A stretch of DNA of 33,707 nucleotides, from assembly GCA_964600845.1 (NCBI GenBank), contig CAZRJW010000011.1, forward strand, positions 1 to 33,707, written 5' to 3'. Source of the stretch: JAGOTP01 sp964600845. GTDB taxonomy: Bacteria; Patescibacteriota; Patescibacteriia; 2-12-FULL-60-25. Position numbers and translations under genes: made by a program. Shown in pieces: positions 7,899 through 15,418 of the stretch (position 1 is its first letter; the number at the start of each line of letters is the position of its first letter). A model generated the notes under the pieces. That model was not told where the DNA came from and made no database searches. It saw only the letters and a list, made by a program, of their open reading frames with translations.

Positions 7899-10001
7899 CT
7901 ACCTTCGTGGGGCGGTAAACGTGCAATACCCACCCGACTGTGGTCGGCGCGTTTGTGCGGGTGACTCAGCTCCCGCACACCAAATAAGGACCTTGCCCGC
8001 ATGTTCCGGACAGCCCACACCTTGGATCGTTGAATTTCGGGAGAGCTGTCCCCAGTATTCCTGACAACGGACACAGCCCGGGGCTGTGAGATTGTAGTTA
8101 GCTGGGTTACACAATTCATCCCCGCGCATCTCTGTTCCAGCAGCTCCCACTGATCGCGGATTGCAGGCCTCATGACAGGCCGTGCTCCACAGATTCACAA
8201 GAGCTGGAACGCAGCTCGTCGTGAGCCCTGGATTCGCTCCCTGAAGTCCACGGATTCCATTCTCTAAACACGTACGACAGCTCGCCGCTGGATCAGGCAC
8301 CGCTCGAGTCGCTGCCGGAAAACTTCTCCCCCAAGTTGTCAAAAGCCCACCGAGGTCATTCACCCCTACCGGACACGGCCCTCCACGATTCGCCGCACAA
8401 GTGGCTGGATCTGCACGATAATAACTCCGACACGCAGCTCCGGGCGTCCCTGATTCTGGAGGAGGGACCTCCCCCGTCGTACCTGGCGCAGGTGTCTCCG
8501 TTCCCTGAGAAGAGCGACCCGTAGCCCGCGTTGTCCCTCCTGGACGAAGGGCTGTTGGATCATCATCAAGCGCATTCTGCGATTGATCGACACCGCTTAT
8601 GTTGTTTGATTGAAACTGATCCGATAACTGAACAATGAGCGAAACGGCTGTGTAGGAGAAGAGAACGATCACGAGTCCGATGACGGCGTTCACAATCGCA
8701 TCACGCCCCTTCTTCACTGCTCCCGAATCCCCCGCAGATGTGAGATATAGAATGCCTCCATAGACGAAGACGGCCAAGAAGAAGAGTCCACACAACCCGA
8801 CCATGATGCGAACGATATTTCCAATGATCTGCTGCAATGTCTGATTACCTCCGAATGGATCTGGGAACGTTACATTAAAGACAGGCGCTGTCCGCGAGGG
8901 CTGACGTGATGCCGAGCCTGAAGTACCTCCGCTATTCGATGTAGACGACTCTGCCGCTCCCGGAGGAAGCGCTGTGCCATCACCTATACAGGTCGGTGCT
9001 GAAGTCGTGTCGCAAAAACCTCCACGTTCGCCACAGGCGGCCGCGCAACGAGCTGTACACAACTGCGTCGCACCCGCTGCCTGCGTTGCATCACAGGTTG
9101 TCGCACGATCATCTTGCCGTGCCGCCCCCGTGGCAACCGCACAGGTAAATTCGCAGCGAGCGGGTGTCGCCCCTCCATTACATCGAACTCCGTCCGTGTT
9201 ACAGATCATTCCTCGATTTCCACAGACCTGCTGACATTTATTTAAACACTGATCCGCTTCGGCCGTTCCACTCGGTCGCGCATTACACGTTCCCCGATCC
9301 GCTTCTGAAACTTCCGTTGGACGGATACAGTTTGCGACACATTTATTCCCCCCGGCTCCGTTTACACACGCAATGCTCGTTGCTGCGATGAGTCCAATAT
9401 CCGTACACGCTCTAGCAATCGCTGAAGAAGAACACTCCGAAGGCGAGCTTGGCGTACAGCTCACGTTCGTACGTACTTGCCGTGTTGGACCAAAGGAGCA
9501 GGAATACTGACAGTAGCCTCTGGGTGCTGCTGGACGTGGTGCAACTTCCACACAGCGGGGCGCGGGAGCAGCCGTACCCGTTGGACATGTGATACTTGCG
9601 ACTCCACGCGGGAGGCGGCTGTTATAGGCGCTACAAGTATCCGTACAACTTCTTCGACAAGCAGTCGCATCTGTTCCTTCACAAGGCACTGGCACCTGGG
9701 GAGTGCACGTACAAGGCGTACACGCACGAGCTGCCCCTGTTCCCGCACAGGTGCTTGGCTGCCCAGCATCTGGCACGGCGCGTGGGGAGGTACCTAAGGC
9801 TGTACAGGTTTCTGCACAAAATCTCGTACAGTCCGTATCTGATGTACAAGCCGACAAGGATCCAGTAAGCGGTGGAGCGATGTACGTCGCACGGCACCCA
9901 AAGCTACAGGCATTCACCGCCAGCGCAGGTGTCGCCGAGGCGAAGAAGAACACGAGCGCACCGAGCGCGAAGACTCCTCCCAAAAAAGAGCGAACAGACA
10001 T
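7899..10001 (-). CDS. Large cysteine-rich protein with embedded TrbC/VirB2-like pilin segment
   Basis: From the ATG at 10001 (MSVRSFLGG...) this is 700 residues; ATGs at 10013 and 10016 are also possible. A signal peptide ending near ALAV is followed by about 340 residues with 38 cysteines by my count. They are arranged in repeated modules of roughly CxFxC...C...CxxxCxxxC, plus a CTPCTCTP block. Residues 385-460 hold the two-helix pilin segment (GILYLTSAGD, GRDAIVNAVIG). The C-terminal 200 residues contain 14 more cysteines (CRTC, CHEAC, CVRC). The N-terminal module is clearly paralogous to those at 10099-12147 and 12152-12973. This architecture suggests a membrane-anchored, disulfide-stabilised surface or tip subunit (inference). 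I know no named family for the Cys-rich part. Confidence 0.8.
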   Translation of the reverse strand: MSVRSFLGGVFALGALVFFFASATPALAVNACSFGCRATYIAPPLTGSLSACTSDTDCTRFCAETCTALGTSPRAVPDAGQPSTCAGTGAARACTPCTCTPQVPVPCEGTDATACRRSCTDTCSAYNSRLPRGVASITCPTGTAAPAPRCVEVAPRPAAPRGYCQYSCSFGPTRQVRTNVSCTPSSPSECSSSAIARACTDIGLIAATSIACVNGAGGNKCVANCIRPTEVSEADRGTCNARPSGTAEADQCLNKCQQVCGNRGMICNTDGVRCNGGATPARCEFTCAVATGAARQDDRATTCDATQAAGATQLCTARCAAACGERGGFCDTTSAPTCIGDGTALPPGAAESSTSNSGGTSGSASRQPSRTAPVFNVTFPDPFGGNQTLQQIIGNIVRIMVGLCGLFFLAVFVYGGILYLTSAGDSGAVKKGRDAIVNAVIGLVIVLFSYTAVSLIVQLSDQFQSNNISGVDQSQNALDDDPTALRPGGTTRATGRSSQGTETPAPGTTGEVPPPESGTPGAACRSYYRADPATCAANRGGPCPVGVNDLGGLLTTWGRSFPAATRAVPDPAASCRTCLENGIRGLQGANPGLTTSCVPALVNLWSTACHEACNPRSVGAAGTEMRGDELCNPANYNLTAPGCVRCQEYWGQLSRNSTIQGVGCPEHAGKVLIWCAGAESPAQTRRPQSGGYCTFTAPRR

Positions 10002-10040
10002 AGATGGACACATCATACCTGATTCGTCCGAGAAACAGAA

Positions 10041-10076
10041 CGAACGATCTCTCCCCATTTGGGGAGAGATCGTTCG
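10041..10076 (-). terminator. Perfect 16-bp hairpin between two Cys-rich pilin genes
   Basis: CGAACGATCTCTCCCC (10041-10056) pairs without mismatch with 10061-10076 across a 4-base loop. On the minus strand TTCTGTTTCTC follows, so it can act as an intrinsic or partial terminator after the gene at 10099-12147. It could also stabilise the upstream mRNA end. Confidence 0.7.
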
Positions 10077-10098
10077 AGTTGCTTTATTTACCTATCGG

Positions 10099-12147
10099 CT
10101 AAGGTCGAACTGGAGCACAAGCCTGAATCTGCGCGGGCGTGAGGAAGGTCCAGCCTTCACTCGGAGTGCCGTTCGGTGGAACGAGCCGCACAAAATGAAT
10201 GCGCGTTCCAGATCGAACGGAGTTCCCCGTCCGTACAACCTCTACTCTGGTTCCGCTTTGAACTGTTCGTCCAGAGGACACCGTTGTGTCGGTTGCGCGT
10301 AGATGGAACTCACTCGTTATCACCGTCTGACAACCCGGTGTAGCCGCCAACAACTCCGTCCCACCCGTTGGGGCTGGTGCACCAGACGGCGTTGGCGTTG
10401 AATCTGGAGCTGCGCCAGCGGCGGGAGCACAGCAGAGAACCGTTGCTCCATCCGTAGGACAGCCGCGGGTAATACACCGCGTTCGGTCCGTTCGCTCTGA
10501 AGGCTGTGTCTGACGACACGCCCAATCAGGCGTCGTACTGTCCTGCGCTTCGTTCCGGCCCATATGTCCGTGACTCACGGCGTATTCAACACAGGTTGCG
10601 AGAGCTCTTCCTTGAGAAGAGGAGGAGCCTGTATTTGTTTGCCCTCCGCCAACCTCGCCCAGTAAGCCCAAGATCACACTGCTGATCGTGTAGGAGAAGA
10701 AGATCAACACCATCCCGATTGTCGCATTACGAATGATGTTTCTCGAAGCAGAGATATCCTTCGGATCACCGGCCGACAAAATCCAACGGACACCTCCGTA
10801 GATAAACATGAGAAGTGCGACTGATCCAACGATGCCAAGGATCCCTTTCACCAAACGACCTACTAATGAAGCGACGGAATCAATTCCTGTGAGCGGATTC
10901 ACCAAGCGTGAACCTCCACCTCCCGCTCCGAGTGTCACACTCCCGCTTCCCCCATTCCCACTGTTTCCGCCGCTTTCTCCAGGCGTCGTACCACCATTTG
11001 ATCCGCCGGGAGAAGTCGTTCCGCCCGGTGCACGACACGTAGCCACTGAACCCCCGCAAAAACGTGCACTGCTAGGAACTCGCTCACCGATACTTGCCGC
11101 GCGACAAGATGCTTCACAAAAACCTCCGCAGACTCTGGCTGGTGCCGCATCATCCGTTCCTTGAGGATTGCAGGTTCGCTCCTGTGCTGAGGCGCCGATA
11201 GTACATTCAAAGATACATTGTCTCGGAGCTCCGCCTACCGATGCTCCGCAACGAGGAGCGGTTGCCCCGGACGTAACGCAGGTTCCACCTGTGAATGATC
11301 GGCCACAGATATCTCGACACCGCGTCGCACAACCTTCGTCTGTGGTGCAGGCCGTTGCAGATGGTGCAATTTGCGGCTGACAAGTGAAGTTACAAACTCC
11401 TTCCTGAGCTGGCGCGGGTGTACCCGTTGGCGCGCCTCCGCCCGTTGATCCACCTGTTGTTCCTGAACCCGTTCTGCCCGTCGAACCCGAACGCCCTGAT
11501 CCCGAACTCCCTGAACTTGGTGTAGCGGCAAACCCAAGATTTGTGGCTGTAAAATCCTGACACACGAAAAATAGATCGCGTGTTTGGCAGGTCGTGAGAC
11601 AGGACGCATCCGTAGCACTTTGGTTGGTACGGCGACATTCTGAGATACAGGCTCGACAATACCCCTCTGACCGCGTCCGGGATGCGGCAACACAAGTCGG
11701 AGCAGGAGTCGAACTACAGCTTATCCGTTCCCCAGGACTCAGACGCCCGCTATTACGACTCGTCGAGCAAACATCCGTACAGCCTTGAGCACAATCTGGA
11801 TCACGTCCCCCCGATACCAATCCCGAACAGAGCTGCGTGTGGTTCGGCGTACATGTACACGCTCCACAGCTTGAAGCGCCGCCTGTCACCGTGGAGTCCG
11901 TACAGCTGATCGAGGCGCTTGTATCGCGACTCATTCCAAGCCGTCCACAAAAGCGATCACACTGCGCCGTACAAGGAGCGCTCGACGAGTGCTGTGGGTT
12001 ACAGTTCCCTGCTCCTGGCGCCATGGTTGCAGCACAGCGAAAACTGCAGGTATTCGCCGCCTGTACCGATTGGAGTGGCAACACAGCTCCAACAACCAGC
12101 GCTACGGCGAAGAGGATTGATCCAAGGAAAGAGAAGAATCGGTTCAT
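10099..12147 (-). CDS. Large cysteine-rich pilin-segment protein with C-terminal SH3-like domain
   Basis: The ATG at 12147 gives 682 residues. A signal peptide (cut near VQAA) is followed by Cys-rich modules at 31-200, a Gly/Ser/Thr linker at 205-248, further modules at 250-372 (VCNFTC, QCIFEC) and another Gly-rich linker at 375-412. The two-helix pilin segment lies at 425-500 (GVRWILSAGD, RNIIRNATIG). A Cys-containing stretch follows at 515-575, and a C-terminal domain at 604-676 (FHLRATD, SGTRVEVV, EGWTFL) looks like a bacterial SH3 fold. Bacterial SH3 domains often bind cell-wall peptides, so this end may anchor to peptidoglycan (inference). It begins 4 nt after the stop of 12152-12973, so the two are co-transcribed and probably translationally coupled. 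Confidence 0.8.
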   Translation of the reverse strand: MNRFFSFLGSILFAVALVVGAVLPLQSVQAANTCSFRCAATMAPGAGNCNPQHSSSAPCTAQCDRFCGRLGMSRDTSASISCTDSTVTGGASSCGACTCTPNHTQLCSGLVSGGRDPDCAQGCTDVCSTSRNSGRLSPGERISCSSTPAPTCVAASRTRSEGYCRACISECRRTNQSATDASCLTTCQTRDLFFVCQDFTATNLGFAATPSSGSSGSGRSGSTGRTGSGTTGGSTGGGAPTGTPAPAQEGVCNFTCQPQIAPSATACTTDEGCATRCRDICGRSFTGGTCVTSGATAPRCGASVGGAPRQCIFECTIGASAQERTCNPQGTDDAAPARVCGGFCEASCRAASIGERVPSSARFCGGSVATCRAPGGTTSPGGSNGGTTPGESGGNSGNGGSGSVTLGAGGGGSRLVNPLTGIDSVASLVGRLVKGILGIVGSVALLMFIYGGVRWILSAGDPKDISASRNIIRNATIGMVLIFFSYTISSVILGLLGEVGGGQTNTGSSSSQGRALATCVEYAVSHGHMGRNEAQDSTTPDWACRQTQPSERTDRTRCITRGCPTDGATVLCCAPAAGAAPDSTPTPSGAPAPTGGTELLAATPGCQTVITSEFHLRATDTTVSSGRTVQSGTRVEVVRTGNSVRSGTRIHFVRLVPPNGTPSEGWTFLTPAQIQACAPVRP

Positions 12148-12151
12148 ACAA

Positions 12152-12973
12152 TTATGCACGTACAAAGAGCCCAACCATGAAGTTCACGAGGGTGTAGCCA
12201 AAGAACATGAAGAATAATCCCAGAAGCGCTTTCTTAATACGCTCTGTTGCTGTATTTACACTTGATGCATCACCGGCGATTAAGTACTCAATACCGGCAT
12301 AGACAAAGACAACCAGCAGCAACACTCCCGCCAGGCCAAACAAGAATCGGACGAGGTTTAATCCAACCTGGATAATATCTGAAAACTGACAACCTCCGTC
12401 TTCAATACACGAGGGCAAGATAAGTCGNNNNNNNNNNNNNNNNNNNNNNNNNNNNNNNNNNNNNNNNNNNNNNNNNNNNNNNNNNNNNNNNNNNNNNNNN
12501 NNNNNNNNNNNNNNNNNNNNNNNNNNNAAGGCTCTTCCTAAACGATCTCTAAAGCGCGCCGTACTACATGTATTGTTACATTGTGTAGCGCATTCTCCAT
12601 CTATACCTAAGTTCGTCCCACCCGTGCCCAACGTTGGATCACGCTCACACTCAAGAATCACTTGAGGCGTACACGTACAAGTTGGTGTACATGCCCCAGG
12701 GGATCCTGATAAATGAACTGTGCGGTCACAGGTACCTGCCGTACCCGGCGTGACTGTCAGCCCTAAAGCCGAACAGGTTGTACGGCAATTATTTTCACAA
12801 TCGGTTGAGCTTGAACATGCAAAAGGCCTAATTTGAGCCTGACACGCGAAGCTACAACTCCCAACCGCTTGCGCAGGCTGTATCTGCTGTCCAAGAATCG
12901 CTACTCCTACGACGAACGCCGTAGCAGCCACCTTCGCCAAATGGTTTTTTACCCAATCAAAAAGAGCATGCAT
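12152..12973 (-). CDS. Cysteine-rich pilin-segment protein (interrupted by assembly gap)
   Basis: The open frame is 273 codons if the N run is exactly 100 bases, which is a placeholder, so the true length and frame across it are unknown. A signal peptide (cut near AQAV) leads into the same Cys-rich module as in the two larger paralogs (GSCSFAC, DCENNCRTTC, CTPTCTCTP). After the gap come CIEDGGC and the two-helix pilin segment (GIEYLIAGD, RIKKALLG). It is the first gene of the array. It has a -10-like TATCAT and a 12-bp perfect palindrome directly before its ATG, so the array promoter may be regulated there. Confidence 0.7.
   Translation of the reverse strand: MHALFDWVKNHLAKVAATAFVVGVAILGQQIQPAQAVGSCSFACQAQIRPFACSSSTDCENNCRTTCSALGLTVTPGTAGTCDRTVHLSGSPGACTPTCTCTPQVILECERDPTLGTGGTNLGIDGECATQCNNTCSTARFRDRLGRAXXXXXXXXXXXXXXXXXXXXXXXXXXXXXXXXXXRLILPSCIEDGGCQFSDIIQVGLNLVRFLFGLAGVLLLVVFVYAGIEYLIAGDASSVNTATERIKKALLGLFFMFFGYTLVNFMVGLFVRA
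12428..12527. other. Scaffold gap (100 Ns)
   Basis: Exactly 100 N characters, the usual placeholder for a gap of unknown size. It falls inside a repetitive Cys-rich coding region, where repeated modules shared by three neighbouring paralogs may have broken the assembly. Confidence 0.98.
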
Positions 12974-12994
12974 AGAGAATTCTCTCGTATGATA
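12974..12994 (-). promoter_or_regulatory. Promoter -10 and palindromic site before the pilin array
   Basis: On the minus strand TATCAT (12989-12994) lies 15 nt before the ATG at 12973. A perfect 12-bp palindrome, AGAGAATTCTCT (12974-12985), fills most of the space between them, covering the expected start of transcription. It may be an operator or a hairpin at the mRNA 5' end. Confidence 0.5.
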
Positions 12995-13027
12995 TCTGAT
13001 TCGGCGTGTGATTGATAGCCGCCCCTC

Positions 13028-14452
13028 CTATTGAATTGTTTGTGTAATGCGTGCGATCGCGTTTCGCATGGCAATCGGTAGTTCCACGCGTGGATTCAAG
13101 GCATCCGCAATCAGCTGTCCAAAGGCCTCCTGCACAGCGCTCGGATCATTCCCGCGATACCAAGAAATAGACGTCAGAACCTGCGACGCAAAGACTCCCA
13201 TCTGTTCATCATCGAGCTGAGGAGCGAGCTGCGCCTTGCGTGCAGCGGGCCGCTTCATGAGATCCAAAACGATCTTCGAATTTTCGGGTTTGGTGAGATA
13301 GTTTAAGAAGTGCCAGGCTGAATCCGTATTCTTTGATTTCTTGGCGACCGTCCAGAACCAATAATTCGCCATGTTCTTCTCAGCCGTCTCCGATACTTGC
13401 GGGAGCTTCGCGATTCCTAAGTTGATCTTCGGAGCACGGGCGCGAATCGTTGGGAGGTCGTAGGCATAGCCAAAGTAAAACGCTGTTTTGCCCTGTGCAA
13501 ACGCATCCAGCGATTCTGGCTGTGCGGCGTTCCAGGTATAGGTTGCCTTATTCGGATTGGCAAAGTCGGTGTAGAACGAGATCGCAGAATACGATGGTGG
13601 CTCTTGGCGAACATTTGCAAGATCAGGTGGGGTCTGATGGAAAGCGGGTAGGCCAGCATCATTCGTCATGCGCGTACCGTTCTGTACCATGAGAATCGTC
13701 AAAATATCGGCGGCACGTGAAATATTGTTTGCCGTTCCAAGAGCTACCGCCATCTGAGCAAAACTCTGCTGATCTTGATCCAACTTCACAATCTTCTCCA
13801 CCTGCGACTGGAAATCCACCCAGCTCGTCGCCGGTTCCAAGATACCGGCTTTGTTCAAGATATCCTTGTTGTAATACATCGCGAGCGTATCGACCGAGAT
13901 CGGCATGCCCACAATCCGATCCTGCACATCCGAAGGCGCCCCTTGTACCGGAGGCGCGAGTCCAACTTTCCGAATCGTGTCGTGAGCCACTACATCCGCG
14001 TACTGCGTCCGATAATCACGAAGGGTGACCGTTGGCTCTTCGACCAGCGACCAGGTGCGAGTGCTCCCAAACGAACCTGAGATCGCGAGCGAACCGATCT
14101 TCACTGTCTTTGGCATCGGCTGAATCTTTGAAAGATACTTTCCTGTCCAATCGTTATGGATCAAAAAGATGTCCGGACCGCGATCATCAGCAAATCCTTC
14201 GAGCATTTTCTGCTCGTACTCCTCTAACCGAAGTCGTCGGTAGTTGATCTGAATGTTCGGATGCGCCTTTCGATATTGATTGAGGACCAACTGGTACACA
14301 TCGCTATCATCGACGACGCCCCACATCTCAAGCACGACTGGCTCGGAAGCCTGGGCTGCACCTGGATCAGGCGCCTTGCCACAACCCGCGCCAAAGAGCG
14401 CGATGACGGCTGTGAGGGCAGTGAAACGAAGAAAGAACGGGGAACGAGGCAT
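13028..14452 (-). CDS. Extracellular solute-binding lipoprotein (ABC sugar-binding type)
   Basis: I start at the ATG at 14452 (MPRSPFFLRF...), which gives 474 residues with a lipoprotein signal peptide and lipobox FGAGC; the frame stays open upstream into galU. The mature part fits family 1 periplasmic-binding proteins: VVLEMWGVVDD near the start, GPDIFLIHNDW, MYYNKDILNKAG, and a C-terminal FLNYLTKPENSK. These proteins capture sugars or oligosaccharides for ABC importers. No permease or ATPase is nearby, so the import partner is elsewhere or absent. It starts 5 nt after the galU stop, so the two share a transcript. The pilin array begins 54 nt downstream. Confidence 0.88.
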   Translation of the reverse strand: MPRSPFFLRFTALTAVIALFGAGCGKAPDPGAAQASEPVVLEMWGVVDDSDVYQLVLNQYRKAHPNIQINYRRLRLEEYEQKMLEGFADDRGPDIFLIHNDWTGKYLSKIQPMPKTVKIGSLAISGSFGSTRTWSLVEEPTVTLRDYRTQYADVVAHDTIRKVGLAPPVQGAPSDVQDRIVGMPISVDTLAMYYNKDILNKAGILEPATSWVDFQSQVEKIVKLDQDQQSFAQMAVALGTANNISRAADILTILMVQNGTRMTNDAGLPAFHQTPPDLANVRQEPPSYSAISFYTDFANPNKATYTWNAAQPESLDAFAQGKTAFYFGYAYDLPTIRARAPKINLGIAKLPQVSETAEKNMANYWFWTVAKKSKNTDSAWHFLNYLTKPENSKIVLDLMKRPAARKAQLAPQLDDEQMGVFASQVLTSISWYRGNDPSAVQEAFGQLIADALNPRVELPIAMRNAIARITQTIQ

Positions 14453-14457
14453 AGTTG

Positions 14458-15324
14458 TCAGAGCGATTGTAGCATGGCTCGGACTTCTGAGGCCAAATCT
14501 TCCCGCTCGAGGGCAAAGGCAATATTCGCTTTGAGCCATCCAATCTTTGAACCTGCATCAAACCAGGTGCCCTCGAGCACTTTGCAATAGCCCGGACGCT
14601 TTTGCAGCAATCCACGAATCGCGTCCGGCAAAAAATATTCACCCGCATGACCAGGCTGCAACGACCGCAACTCCTCAAAAATGTCGGGCGTCAGAATATA
14701 CGAGCCCATTGATGCGAGACGTGAGGGGGCTTTCTCTGGTCCCGGCTTCTCAACGAGCCCTTTCAGGCGGTAGGTTCCGGGTGAGACCTCTTCCGCAGGA
14801 TCAAAAATCCCAAACTTCTTTGTTCCCGCATCATCTGTTTCAACGGCGCCAATCACCGGATCTCCATATGTTTCAAAGACATCCATCATTTGTTGTAACC
14901 GTGGGCGCTTACACTGAAAAATCTCATCGCCCCACAGAACAGCGAATGGCTCATTCCCAATCAGGTGCGCAACGTTCGCGACCGGTGTCGCGTTTCCATA
15001 CGGCCCTTTCTGACGCACATAAATAAAGTTCGCCATGCTGCTGATTTTGCGTACCTGTTCAAGCTGCTCCTCTTTCCCCTGCTTCTCGAGCCAAGCTTCG
15101 AGTTCAGAGTTCGTATCAAAGTGATCTTCGACCGGTCGCTTGGCGTAGCTTGTTACGAGAATAATGTCGGTGATACCAGAAGCCACCGCTTCTTCCACGA
15201 CATACTGAATGACCGGCGTGTCGATAATCGGGAGCATTTCTTTCGGCATCGCCTTGGTAAACGGCAGGAAACGCGTACCAAACCCCGCGACAGGAATGAC
15301 GGCTTTACGGACAGATGAAGACAT
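14458..15324 (-). CDS. galU: UTP--glucose-1-phosphate uridylyltransferase
   Basis: This 288-residue protein has the full nucleotidyltransferase signature: AVIPVAGFGTRFLP with KAMPKEMLPI at the N-terminus, ILVTSYAKRPVEDHFD, QKGPYGNATPV, LWGDEIF, VEKPGPEKAPS and GTWFDAGSKIGWLKAN near the C-terminus. It makes UDP-glucose from UTP and glucose-1-phosphate in the cytoplasm, which feeds surface glycan synthesis and fits with the O-antigen ligase-like gene in this window. Length is typical for the family. The promoter -10 sits 9 nt before the ATG, so the mRNA is probably leaderless. First gene of a unit with the solute-binding lipoprotein. Confidence 0.95.
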   Translation of the reverse strand: MSSSVRKAVIPVAGFGTRFLPFTKAMPKEMLPIIDTPVIQYVVEEAVASGITDIILVTSYAKRPVEDHFDTNSELEAWLEKQGKEEQLEQVRKISSMANFIYVRQKGPYGNATPVANVAHLIGNEPFAVLWGDEIFQCKRPRLQQMMDVFETYGDPVIGAVETDDAGTKKFGIFDPAEEVSPGTYRLKGLVEKPGPEKAPSRLASMGSYILTPDIFEELRSLQPGHAGEYFLPDAIRGLLQKRPGYCKVLEGTWFDAGSKIGWLKANIAFALEREDLASEVRAMLQSL

Positions 15325-15333
15325 ATGCCAGAG

Positions 15334-15362
15334 AGAATAGCGAAGCGCTCCCTCATTGACCA
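15334..15362 (-). promoter_or_regulatory. Promoter of galU (leaderless type)
   Basis: On the minus strand: TGGTCA (15357-15362), a 17-bp spacer, TATTCT (15334-15339), then 9 nt to the ATG. Transcription would start at or next to the start codon. Confidence 0.55.
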
Positions 15363-15365
15363 GCT

Positions 15366-15404
15366 GAAAATAAGAAACGAGCCACTTCTGAGGTGGCCCG
15401 TTTC
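15366..15404 (-). terminator. Terminator of ychF
   Basis: A 12-bp stem (15374-15385 with 15393-15404, one G-T pair) closes a 7-base loop. On the minus strand TTATTTTC follows. It separates ychF from the galU promoter. Confidence 0.85.
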
Positions 15405-15418
15405 ACTCCCGCCTTCTA

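Noticed and set aside
5971..12973. Calling the array a complete conjugative or type IV secretion system
   Set aside because: Only pilin-like subunits are present; no ATPase, channel, relaxase or coupling protein is seen in the window.
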